A stretch of DNA of 64,000 bases from Pyrenopolyporus hunteri (lineage: Eukaryota; Ascomycota; Sordariomycetes; Xylariales; Hypoxylaceae). The notes beneath the pieces are model-generated. The model was not told where the DNA came from and ran no database searches. It was given only the letters and a program-made list of their open reading frames with translations. Position 1 is the first letter of the stretch, and the number at the start of each line of letters is the position of its first letter. Below are positions 22,416 through 34,504 of this stretch, in pieces. The stretch is taken from the NCBI GenBank assembly GCA_902806595.1, contig CADCXC010000010.1, positions 1,798,001 through 1,862,000 of the forward strand, in the 5' to 3' direction. A program made the translations under genes and the position numbers.

Positions 22416-25400
22416 TTATTTCCAGCCGTCTAGGACCGTGCTGATGCGAGGCGAACCGGTCATCTCGTGTACGTACTCGAAATACTCTCTCGTAAGCTCG
22501 AACGGCCTGGCGGTCAGGTTCGGGATGTATTTCCCAACGAGCTGCTCCGGATTGATGCTCTTCTCATCGAGATTCTTGAGCAGAAATGAGCGGAACGACT
22601 GTACCCCGGGCCGTAGGTAGGAGCTGTGAAACGGAACATCGATTCCGCGGAGCGGCACCGTAGCCCGGCCACGAGTTAGCCCCAGGGGCACGGGCTTGGC
22701 TCGCGAGCGGCGGTCCGCCTCCTCGATCACATTGATCAATACATCGTGATGTTCTGTCGCCTCAATATGCCGAACATCTACATTGCGTGCTTTTATGCCG
22801 TCCATGACGCCCCCTAGTACGTCGAGACCATGCAGATCCCCCGCGCAGACGTACTGCATATTGCGGACGTTGTAGTTCACGATCTCAAGGAAGGAACCTG
22901 TGATGTCGCCGATGGCCTTGACTATATACTTGAGCGCCTGCTCGCTGAACTGCGCGCTGATCCGCGAGGGGTCGACCGCGCACATGGAGTAGTTTGAGCG
23001 GCCGGCTTCGTCCCGCTCAACAGCGACCTGCATACACAGGCCGCGGTAGAATACGACGGATACCAGTGTCTCAACTGGCATTACCTTCGCGATGGAAGCG
23101 AGAGCGCTGTATTCACCGAGAGAGTGCCCAGCGAATACGCTGTCCTTTTGGATGACCCCCTGGGCGCGCAGGTCTTCAAACGCCGCCATCTGCATCAGTG
23201 TAAGTGCAGGCTGCGTGAACTGCGTCGCCGAAAGCAGGCCAGCTGGGGAGCGAAACGTGTAGGATGTAGTGTGCTCTGTTACGGTCTTAAAGACTTTCTC
23301 TAGTTTGGGGCTACCGTCCGCGGCTGGCTCGAGGCTTTGGCAAGTCATAGCCATATAGTTCTTCCGGATAGCTTTGCCTCGAGCGCCACCGAAGTAGACG
23401 GTCAGCTCTTTAGGATCGCTCCGGACTATCTCGAGGATTGAGAAACCTATAAGCTCAAGTCAGCACCTACTTTTTTCGCAATGCTCCCGCATCTAGATGT
23501 AAAACATACCAAAGGTATCAAGGAAATGCTTATCAGCACGATCCCAGACGTCTCTGGCGACGGCGCTCTTCTCATACAATTCCATGCCCATCCCTTTCTC
23601 CTGAGAGCCTTGGCCTGTGAAGACATATGCTGAGGTTGGTTGCTCAATGATGGCCTCGCCGACCAACACCTTTTCCCTTGTCTCATCGCTCTTGACAACC
23701 TCGATCTGGATAATCATACAGCCAGACACCATGCCGATATGGTGTAGCTGAACCTCCAGGCGATCGCCGGGAAGGACCATCCCGGTGAATTTGACATTAT
23801 AGTCACGCATCCTGTGGGCATTATTTTCCGTCGCCCAGGTCTCGACCAAGCTCCTAACCGCACCGCTGGTGTACATGCCATGGGTTATGGTGCCTGGTAA
23901 GTCGACATATCGAGAGAAGACGCGCGAAACATGGACTGGGTTAAAGTCCCCAGATACACGGGCGTAGTTCTCGTTGGAAAGAGGCGCTTCGATCTCTAAG
24001 GGGGTCTTGCTATGGTTGTTCTGTATAGGAATGGGGTGTTTGAAGTAGATGGGCTGGTCTAACTTGGCGCCGTGCCGCGTAAGGTATTCCAAAACCGGAT
24101 TGCCTCGAGTAGGTCCGTCAGCGACATAATTTACTGTGCCTACGCGAACCAGTTCCTTGGTGGTCGGCATTTCAACTTCTACCGTGCCGGTAGTTTCGAC
24201 GGAGGCGAATACGACCTTGTCACTGAACCGAGTCGACGTCTGTATCTTGAATACGACGCTGCGGCCCAGCAGGATATCTTCCGCATCTACCCTGTCTAAC
24301 TGGAGCCATTTCTTGGCTTTCAGCACGGCGACGTCCTTGAGGTTCTTGAGTACCACTCGCACCGGCGGTTCGGCCTTGCGCTGGAAGGTCTTCTGGAAGT
24401 CGGCGAATACGCCACGGTAGAAGAACTGCGACGTGACTTCCATCACGGGCTTCCCGTTATCCCGCGTGATGGTACCGCAAACCTCGACCATCTGGCCTGA
24501 ATCCTGGTTAATGATTGCGGTGATCTCGGACGTTGCGCTAAGCCTATCCCCTTTCTTGAAAGGGGCTGCACCCGGGATCATGCGGAAACGGTTGGAGAGG
24601 TGGACGAGTTTCAGCAGGTCGCCGTCAACGGCGTCGAATAAGGGTTCCATGAGAGCTTTCCAGCCGACGATGATAGCAAAGTCCATAGGCGCAAGATGGT
24701 CTCGGCCGGGCCGCTCAATATAAGCCTCGGCAGTGTTACCAACGGCGCGTGCGAACTCGCGGATTGCGGTGCTAGAGACGGTCGTGGTACCGCCATCCCA
24801 GCGTTTGACGTGGGGTACGACCGCATCGAAGTTGGCGGTAGACCGAACTTTGCCGAACCAAAGTTTATAATAGAAATCCTTGATATGCCCATCTCGAAAG
24901 GCCATTACCTCGCGGATAGGTGCGTAGCCGGCCTCGGGGTGATAACTAAAGAGTAGAGGAAGTAATACGGGGGCGTGCGATGCTGTGCGGTACTCGATGA
25001 GGCACAATGGAATAATGTTGCCGGATAGGGGGCCAAGTTTCATCGTTGGTGATTGCTTGCCGCCGACGTTCTCTTCCACGGTGATTGTGGTCTTGTCGGG
25101 ATCGTCTGGATTTGTTATGTTGACGACTAAACCGCGAGAGGGTGAAAGGAGGCGTCGTAAGGGATTAGCTTCAAACCGATGCCCCTGAACGAGGGTGTTT
25201 GTGGTAAATAGGGCGCGGCGCCATGTAGCCAGATTACCTGCGAGTAATTGCATCCACTCATCTGTATCAGGAAGAGCCGTGCCAGGTATAAATAGTCTAA
25301 TCTCGTTCTTGGTCTCGGAAATGGCGACTCCCTCTGGAATTGGGGAGGCATCTAGGGAAGTATTGATCATTTTATCTCCAAAGTACTCGATAGTTGGTAT

Positions 25401-28400
25401 CCTCGAGTTATCGTCGCCGTAAAGCTCGTGCGTCAATGCTCTTATGTGGCCTTCGTGGATACGATCGAGGATATCCTTGATGGGCTCATCAATAGTAGTC
25501 GAATGCCTCGCAGCCACTGGCCCATGGAGAACGCACACTCTTCCTACATCCTTTCCGACAACTGCATCGAGATCTTCGGACTGCCACAGTGAGTCTTTTT
25601 TGAACCACACTTCAAAATCCTCGTCTAGACACGGGACGAATGGGACGGGCTTTTGACCGGGGCGTTTACAAAGGCCCAGGAAATGCAAGCAGTCTTGGGA
25701 GTTCATAAGTTGGCTATTCGCCAGGGGATATGTCGAGAGCAGTTTGGCGATAATATTTGATAGTTCGTCAGGTTCGCTACACGTCTCTACGAGCGAGCTG
25801 TTGTTTGAGTTGTAGCTCGTATCCGCGTGTGTGGCAAACCGCTGTTCGACGTAACGCATGAAATCTCCGGTTAATCTACCAAATGACTTATCGATCCATC
25901 TTTTCTGGTCAATTATGAACATCAGCTCGACCATCCTAAGGACTACCTCGGCATAAGTCATCTCGTTGAGATCAACAGCCTTTCCGGTTGCTTTGCGGCC
26001 GAACCAAGGCTTTTGGAAATCGGCGTTCAGTCGTCGGATGATGTAATCGCGAGTTTCCTTTTTCTTCAATTCCAGGAGACGCTTCTCTTTAGGCAGGGAA
26101 AAGATCTTCTGGTCCATCTCAGCCCAGAATATAACGCCGCGTGTAGCAAGTTTGTGGATGGGCTCTCCCATCTCGGATCGGACCGTGATGACCCCACCTC
26201 CGCCGGCGGGCTTTCGATACGTCTTCTCCCATTCTTGGTCGTCGAGGCCGGGCGCATTAAGAATTGCCTGTTTTGCACCTCTCGATGTGTGCGCCTCCTT
26301 TGCCACCATGCAACGGCTTCCAAGAAGGATCCCATCAAAAGGCATAGGCGGGTGGCCAAATTTGCCGGCCCATGCGCCACTGAGATAGGGGTAGGTATCA
26401 TCCGAGCCACCGAAGCCAGAGCCGGCTACGAGCACAATATTAGAACAGCGCCGTATCCTGCTGTACGTTTCCAAGATTGGTTCGTGGAAATCTTCGCATG
26501 AGTGGTGTCCGCCGCCACGACCGCCCGTCCATTGCAGTACTATCGGGAAACCTGGGTTAGCCTGGGCGATCTTGATCACTTGTTGGATAGCCTGAACCGA
26601 CCCAGGCTTGAACCCAATCTGTCGGATTCCGAGCGTGCGAATATATTCGTTGGCGATTTCTAGGGAGGGAACACCAGCGCCAATTGTTAACCCCTTGATA
26701 GGCAATCCTTTAGCACACAAGTCGCGAACCAACGGGATCTGCCAAGCGATGGCTTTAGGGCTGGCATAGATGACATTGAGCACGATGCCGCGGCCTGGGG
26801 GTATTTCCTTCGAGATCTTCGTAATTGACTCGGTCAGACTATTTCCATCGTAATAGCCACCGCAAGCCAGTTCGACTTCGTACCCGGCCTTCATTCCAGC
26901 GACCACAAAATCCCAGTGCACGGTAGTGGGGGTCATTCCGGCGATCATGACTGGCGGGAGGCCGAGCAGCCTACTCATTTTAGTATCCACGAACGTTCGT
27001 CCGGCAGATGTCTTTATGAGCTTGGGGCCGTATCGCTTGGCCCAGTTCATGCCATACGCTAGATCCGATGTGTTGCGAGCAAATATTTCATGCTTACACC
27101 CGATTTCAGGGTGTGTCGGGTTTGTGATATTGGTCGCCAGGATGACACGAGCTCCCGTACCGTCTTTAATGCGGCTTGTGAGGCCAGCAACGCCCGCGGT
27201 ACGTCCAGGTCCGAAATCCAGTATGTGCGTTGCGTCAGGCATTGCGATGGCCTCATCCCAGTGCACTGGGTCCTGGCAGATCATCCTGACGAGAGAGGGA
27301 ACGATGTCATCTTTTCCCTGCAACTCATTCCTAATATCCTTCCCACTAAAAGTCGAGTAGACCGGAATGGCGAGCTCGCTGGGAGATATCCTCGTTTCCT
27401 TCAAGTCTTCTTGAAGTGCTTCGATAGCGGACCGTAAATAGGGGCTATGGAACGGCGCCGTTATCGGAAGAAATCTGTTGGTGATATGAAGCTTTCTCTG
27501 GCTGAACGGCACGCGAGGCTCGTCCGCATTATCACTTGACTTAACCTTCCGGAGCTGTTGATTAAGTCCGTATAACGCCATCGGCGGACCAGCAACCACG
27601 AAGTTCTTCGCACCGTTCACTAGGGCCACAACGATTTGTCGGTCTTTCTGGAGTACTCCGTTTACATTCGCAATATGCTTTTCAAGCGCTTGTCGGGACA
27701 TACCCCTGATGGATAATGCTGCAGTTGGCTCACCTTCTCCATGTGCTATCGAGTCTTCTAGGGCCGATGGCGGAATGGAGGGGAGAGGATACGCTTCCTG
27801 GCTGCGGACGCCAACCCAGAAGAGTATCATAAGAGCCTTCTTTCCCTGCACTTCAAAGCCCTGCCAGTCTGTAGAAGCGGCAATTATGGCCGCGAGGATG
27901 ATGCCTTGCGAGTGGCCAGTTGTGCCTGACAGGCGGTTTCTTAACCCTCCAGGATGTGTTCCGAGGGAAGATGTCGTAACTATATAATGAAGGATCTGCA
28001 ACAGGCCGATGAGAGGAAAGCTCACGGGCGCGGAAACGAGATAGTCCAAATCCGGCTGCGAGTTGGGTTGTTCCAGCCAGCGGATTACATCTAAGCCGTG
28101 GGCAAATGCCTGCGAAGCTCTGGGATCGCGCGACAGGCGTTCAAGAAATCTTGCCGCAGGAACAAGGAACCGCCGCGTGAGCGACGGATACGTCTCGTAA
28201 ACATCTCGGAGCTCATCTAGATAGGTCTTGGTGTTACCCTGTCCCCCAAATACGGCATACACGCGAGCGGTCCCTTTCAAAGCTGCACGCATGAGGGCCG
28301 AGTCCGGGACCCCCATGGGTCGCCGCACCGTTCCCACAGCAAGGTAGTATGAACGTATCACCATGAGCTTGTCGATATCACCAGAGAGCGGCGCGACGAA

Positions 28401-28766
28401 CGCGTGAACTTCCTCGTTATGTAGTAGGTCTTGTTCAAATGACTTGAGGACGAATTTCAGCACCTCCCTGTCCAAACTAGGGTCGATGTGAGTCTCTATC
28501 TCCTTAGCAATGAAGTGAAGGAACCCTGAGACAAGCTCAATGATAGATGAAGGGCTGTGGTCACCATCGCCTTGTCTTCTCGGGTCTGCGAGCGTCTTGA
28601 GAAATCTATCTCGTAACTGGATTGCATTTGCGTATAAAAAGGTAGGTATTATGAATGTGTGTTCGAGCGTTTTGCTGATCAAGGTAAGTGGCTGGGACTG
28701 AGATCTCGTTTCGGGCTCTGGAGTGAAGATTTCTGGACCTGAGTCCGACCCATCTAAGTCTATCAT
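22416..28766 (-). CDS. fatty acid synthase beta subunit, secondary-metabolism type
   Basis: Two exons, 28766-23510 and 23446-22416, are joined over a 63-nt GTATGT...ATAG intron to give 2095 aa, full length for a fungal FAS beta chain. Domains run in canonical order. First comes the acetyltransferase (GHSQG, Ser286; TAPFHSPYLR). The FMN enoyl reductase follows from about residue 600 (MIAGMTPTTVHWDF; GGRGGGHH near 745). Next is the hot-dog dehydratase (GTITHGMYTSG near 1627). Last is the malonyl/palmitoyl transferase (AYVFTGQGSQ; GHSLGEYSAL, Ser1861; DVPFHSSYLR). The chain therefore looks fully active. It is divergent from its alpha partner across a 737-bp shared promoter. Co-location with an alkylcitrate synthase argues that it is a dedicated paralogue supplying a starter acyl chain, not the housekeeping FAS. 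Confidence 0.96.
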
Positions 28767-29503
28767 GATGGCGGTTTTAGGCGCTTTCTTGTTTGCCCGT
28801 CCGTATGGTTTCGGTCCTTTCAGATTAATAATAATATGGCGAGCATGTGCTCCGGGGTGTATGAAGGGTGTTTTGGTGTTTGATAAAGGTAAACCGAGCC
28901 GAGTGAACAGAAACCCGAATTCTTCAGCTTTGGCCCAAGGTTATCCTCCCAGATAATCCGTGGGTGACGTTGAGTGGCCCGAAGGTATATGAATTATTGA
29001 GAACATTTTGCGAATGTTCATATAATCCAAGTGGTAGAGATGCCGTGAGAGCTTGGAAGCGGTTATGGGTTTCATCTGCTCGTGCCAAGCGCAAATTAAA
29101 ATACCGTCCACAGGCTAGGCTTCCTAATAAGTGGAATGAGGGATTACAGGACGGTCGTAGCACTGTAATTCTGAGATTTGGATGTTTGTTATCGGTGCAA
29201 CCGGAATAAGGGATTGCAGGATTTGTGGATTCAGGGAATTGGGGATGGCAGGGCATTGGGCGCGGAGGCGTCACGACGACAAGTGGACTACTTTGAATAG
29301 CATCATAACTACCCGTTATCGCAGAGAAATCTAATGGCAATCGAGAAACCGGTTGGGTTGAATTATATTTCTTGTCACGCTTCTCGTTATTGTACGGAAA
29401 CAAGTGCTATAGGGATACCTATCCCGTCTTTCCCCCACGAGAGCTACGCGCACACCATACAACGCAGAACAACTCGACAAGCTTAATCGAGAAGCCTGTG
29501 AAG
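28767..29503. promoter_or_regulatory. FAS alpha/beta bidirectional promoter with shared element
   Basis: This 737-bp region between the divergent FAS ATGs contains GGGATTACAGGA at 29140-29151. A denser array follows at 29207-29253. It begins with TAAGGGATTGCAGGATT (29207-29223) and continues with GGATTCAGGGA and GGGGATGG. The 17-nt word matches, with one difference, the element in the citrate synthase/oxygenase promoter. The minus-strand ORF at 28924-29403 crosses the region but has no domain and would block the promoter, so I do not call it a gene. Confidence 0.6.
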
Positions 29504-32500
29504 ATGACACTCCAAAGGCATGAGCAGGAGCTTGCTCATGTGCTCCTCACGGAGCTGTTGGCGTAGGTTTTCCTTTTCCTTTTTTCTTATCCCATTCGGC
29601 GATTCAGAAGGATGAGCTGTATTAACGCTAGCTTCAATAGATACCAATTCGCCATGCCCGTACGGTGGTCGGAGACTCAAAGTATACTCTTTGATAAGGT
29701 CAATGTTGAGAAATTAGCCGAGTTCGGTCCGTCTCCTACATTGTTGAATATGGCAAAGAAAACCCTGGGCCAGTTCAATCTCGAATCGGATGCCGTCAAT
29801 GGGATTAAGCGGGCTCTTCTCTCGACTAGCGCTAACTACGACAATCTCTGTTATGATATACATCCACCGGCAGAACCAGAGAGACAGGAGAACCAGAAAC
29901 CAGAGGCTAACCAGGAATCAAGTCTTGAAGCGAGTAGGCCTGTCCCGGAAGTGGTCCCCACCAATGCCCCCATTTCAGCAATGGCGGATTCCCCTATTCC
30001 CGATTGCCCTATAACGGCGTTAGAGTCGGTCAAAGCACTCGTCGCAACCAGCTTGAAAAAGCCAGCTTCAGAAGTTAAGCTCGACGAAAGCATAAAATCC
30101 ATCTCAGGGGGCAGGTCCATAGTGCAGAATGAGATAATAGGAGATATGTTAGAAGAGTTTGGGCCGTTAGCGGATGACGTGGAGAACCTACCTCTGAGAG
30201 AATTGGCGTCGACGATCCAAGCCACATACGATGGGAAGATGAAGAAATGTCTACGAACCCGGATCGAGAAGATGGTTGGATCGAAGATGCCTGGCTCATT
30301 CGACTTAATCTCCGCGAGGACCTATCTGGAGAATAAATGGGGCCTCGCCTCCGGGAGGCAGGATGCGATTCTCCTGGATGCTCTTGGAAAACAACCGCCA
30401 GCTAGGTTAAAGAAGAACGAGGACGCCGAAGCTTTCTTCGATGCAATCGCCCAGGAATATCTAGACAGGGTAGGGTTATCTCGGCAAAAGAGCACGGCTG
30501 CAGTGAGCTCGCAACATGCTATGCTCGATTCGAAAGTAGTGCAGCAGTTGCGCGAGGAGCATTCCATACTTCGAAAGAAGATTGTCGCCCTCCTATCAGA
30601 AGACGATGACGAGTCGGGAATATCTTCGGAAGGCATCGATAATTCCTCGGAGACCCAAGATAAAATCGACATGTATGAGAAGGAATTGGGTGAGGACTTC
30701 TGTAACGGCATCAGGCCAATTTTCAGGGCAGAACACCAGCGATCCTACGACTCCGTCTGGAATTGGAGTCACATCGACCTCCTCGATGAATACTACAAAC
30801 TACTGGATGGTAATACGCATCAACACGACCCCGAATCAGGCATTGCTAGTCTTCGGAATAGAGCTAGCAGTAGACTCGAAAGAGCCAGGCAATACCTCCT
30901 CAGCAGGGTCTCTTCCGAAGATGGCAGTTGGCTTGAAGGGGTCAAAACGATGCTCGACAGACTTAATCCTGAAGGTAACTGGTCAATTCCGGAACAAGAC
31001 ATACAAGTTTCACTGAACGATCTCATTCATACGACCCCTGATAACCAGCAAATGGATACCGACCCAAGAGAAACCAAGTCTCCTCACATACTCAGGAGAA
31101 AAGGAGTCACATGGACCGCTGATCAACAATTGACTACTCTCCTGGGCGTCAACAGCCCAGTAACGCCGAAATCGTTCGCTGGAAAGGATGTACTATTAAC
31201 TGGCGCAGGTCCGAATTCAATCGGCATAGTGCTCCTTCAGTTACTCCTGGCAGGAGGTGCCCGAGTGTTAGTAACAACCAGTAGAGCCATGCCAGAAGCC
31301 GGCCCTATATACCAGAAAGTATTCGCCAGCTACGGAGCCAACGGGTCAAAACTTGTTGTCCTCCCATGCAATCAGGGAAGCAAGCAGGATATAGAGTATC
31401 TGATCTCCCATATCTACGATCCGGTCAACGGACTTGGGTGGGATCTAGATTACATTATCCCCTTCGCGGCACTACCTGAGAAAGGCCGTGAAATTGACAA
31501 CATCGATTCTAAGTCGGAGCTCGCACACCGAGCGATGCTAACGAATGTCCTAAGAATTATGGGTGCCGTCAAGATCGCAAAGGAATCGCGAGGTTCTCGT
31601 ACTAGGCCAGCGCAGGTCCTGCTACCCCTTTCCCCAAACCATGGGACTTTCGGCAATGACGGTCTCTACTCCGAGTCCAAGATCGGGTTAATGGCTTTGC
31701 TTAACAAGTGGTCGTCTGAAAGCTGGAGCGATTACCTGTGTCTATGCGGCGTCGTTATCGGCTGGACCCGGGGTACAGGCCTAATGGCGGCAAACGATGG
31801 AATTGCAGAAGAGATCTCCAAGCGCGGCGTGACTACATTTTCGACGGAAGAAATGGGGAAGCTCATAATAGGACTCATGTCAGATGCTGTCGTGTCGATC
31901 TGCCAGACTGAATGTCTCTTGGCAGATCTGAGCGGGGGCATGGGCAGCGATCCCGAGCTAGCAGCGTTCATCGCCGGAATAAGGCAGTCAATGCGCCAGA
32001 ATGAAGAAATCAAGCGTGCGCTTGCCGACGAAGAAGCCCTTGACGAAGCCGCTCTTCGGGGCAAGGTGGTTGTGACAACACCACCGAGCCCAACGCTATC
32101 TCAGCCGCCTTTGGTTGATCTTGAGCTTGGCTTCCCAACTCTTCCTGATTATGAGTTCGAGTTAAAACCTTTGAATTCCAAGCTGGACAACATGGTCGAT
32201 CTAGAATCAGTCGTGGTCGTGGTCGGCTTTGCCGAGATTGGACCTTGGGGGAACTCACGAACAAGATGGGAGATGGAACTCAAAGGAGAACTGTCAATTC
32301 AAGGCTGTATCGAACTGGCTTGGATGACAGGACTCATCAGGCATAATCCGAAGCCGACACCCTCGGCTGACGGTATCCCAGCTGCTTGGATAGATGCAGC
32401 CACAGGTGTGCCTGTTCACGACCACGAGATTAAGGCGAAATACGAGAAGCAGATACTAGAGCATACAGGACTCAGACTTATCGAGCCCAGCCCCTTAGAC

Positions 32501-34288
32501 CACCCCAACCGAGATAGTAAACAGTTCCTCCAAGAAGTAATTATTCAGCACGACCTAGAACCCTTCGCGGCGTCATTCGATACTGCTATGGAGTTTGTGC
32601 GAGAACAGGGGGATAAGGTCGAGATCAAGCAGATACCAAAGAGCGACCAATTCTCGGTGCGACTCAGAAAAGGGGCTACCGTGATGATTCCGAAGGCAAG
32701 GATTTTCGATAGGATCGTCGGCGGGCAACTCCCGACTGGCTGGGACCCGACGGTATACGGACTTCCGCAGGACCTCTGCGAGAGCGTGGACCGATGCACG
32801 CAAATGGCTTTAGTGTGTGCTGCCGAGACCTTCCTCTCGGCCGGTATCACAGATGTCTACGAGCTGTATAAAACGATTCACGTCTCGGAACTTGCCAACT
32901 GCGTCGGTTCGGGCATGGGCGGGGGTCAATCTTTGCAGAAACTCTATCGCCAAAGGTTCCTGGACCGGCCGGTACAAAGCGATATTCTAGCCGAAGTATT
33001 CGTCAATACCACTGGCGCGTGGCTAAACATGCTTCTCATGTCGTCCGCCGGCCCAACTAGAACTCCCGTTGGTGCCTGCGCAACGGCACTTGAGTCTCTC
33101 AATCAGGGGTACGATCTTATCACCAGCGGCGCCGCCAAAATCTGTTTGGTCGGGGGCTTTGATGATATGACCCAGGACACGTCGGCCGAGTTTGCCAATA
33201 TGAAAGCGACTAATAACAGTATGGCCGACCTCGATCGAGGTCGCGCGCCGCACGAGACGTCTCGGCCATGCGCCTCGTCCAGAAAGGGGTTCGTCGAGTC
33301 AGAAGGGTGCGGTATGCAGCTGCTCACCAACGCCAAATTGGCCTTAGAATTAGGTTTACCCATCCGATCTATCGTCGCGCATGTGCAGACTGCGAGTGAT
33401 GGTGTCGGCCGCTCGGTCCCCGCCCCTGGAAAAGGTATCATGGTTAATGTCCGCGAAAACCCAACCCTCGGGACATCCCCACTCCTAGACATCGACTACA
33501 GGAGACGACTGCTAGAACACTCACTAAAGTCAATCCGCGAACGTCGGGAGCTCTTCGGCCCCCTAGCAGGATCCGACGGATTGGTTGACGAAGCCGAGCT
33601 AGCTGCGCAACGGGAGGAGAAAGAGGCTCGGCGGAGATTCGGCAACGCCTTCTACACACACGACACGCGAATCTCGCCACTACGCGGTGCCCTCGCCGTC
33701 TGGGACCTAACCGCCGACGACATCGGCGTCGTGTCCCTGCACGGCACGTCCACGGAGCTCAACGAGAAGAACGAGGTAGAAGTGCTGCACCGGCAACTCG
33801 GCCAACTCGGCCGCACGCCCGGCAACGCCGCCCTAGCCGTGTGCCAGAAATACCTCACCGGACACCCGAAGGGCGCGGCCGCGGCGTGGATGCTCAACGG
33901 CTGCTGCCAGATCCTCGAGGCGGGCGCGGTCCCGGGCAACAGGAACGCGGACGATGTGGACGCCGCGCTCGAGCCCTGGGAGAACCTAGTCTTCCCCAAC
34001 CGGACCGTCGCGGTGCGCCGGGTAGACGCGTTCAGCGTGACGAGCTTCGGCTTCGGCCAGAAGGGCGCGCAGGCGCTCGGGGTGCACCCCAGGTTCGTCT
34101 TGGCGACGATAGATGAGAAGCGGTATGAGGAGTACCGTCGCCTTCGCCAGCAACGGTACTTCAAGGCGAAGCAGCATTTCCAAAACACGTTCTATGGCGG
34201 TCGTATGGTGGTATTAAAGGATGACGCTCCCTATACGAAGGCTCGTCAGCTTGATACACTGGTTGACGCGTCTGCAAGATTCGGATGA
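29504..34288 (+). CDS. fatty acid synthase alpha subunit lacking PPT domain
   Basis: Two exons, 29504-29562 and 29641-34288, give 1568 aa. The 78-nt intron (GTAGGT...CAATAG) restores the conserved N-terminus LAHVLLTELLAYQFAMPVRW. The order is: MPT-completing helix; acyl carrier protein with pantetheine-accepting Ser179 (ISGGRSIVQNE); ketoreductase from about 530 (LLTGAGPNSIG) with a YSESK catalytic Tyr/Lys; ketosynthase with Cys1166 (VGACATALES), His in LHGTST near 1386 and LTGHPKGA near 1427. The chain stops at the segment corresponding to yeast Fas2 residue about 1740. The C-terminal phosphopantetheinyl transferase domain of roughly 150 residues is absent. Metabolite FAS alpha chains such as StcJ (about 1560 aa) have the same lack and rely on a separate PPTase. 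Expected function: alpha6beta6 synthase making an acyl chain for the adjacent alkylcitrate synthase. Confidence 0.96.
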
Positions 34289-34504
34289 AGGAGCCAGCCT
34301 GTAGCGTGCGTTATATGAGTATATTGCTTTATATATAGGTTGGTGTTAGGGTGAACTTATGTCCCCGGTAGGTATCTGAAGATATAACGATTCGCGCAGA
34401 AGTACTTATCGCCATGATAGGATGAGTGAATATAACTTTGAGATATAACATTAATCGAAGGTTTTATTTCGTGGTCGTATGATTTATTCTAGTCGGTCAT
34501 CAGT

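Noticed and set aside
28841..28852. GAGCA-TG-TGCTC inverted repeat near the FAS beta start as operator
   Set aside because: Arms are only 5 bp and it is absent from the citrate synthase promoter; weak next to the shared 17-mer.
28924..29403. 159-codon minus-strand ORF between the FAS genes
   Set aside because: No domain, crosses the shared FAS promoter and the GGGATT array, and has no intron or conservation support.
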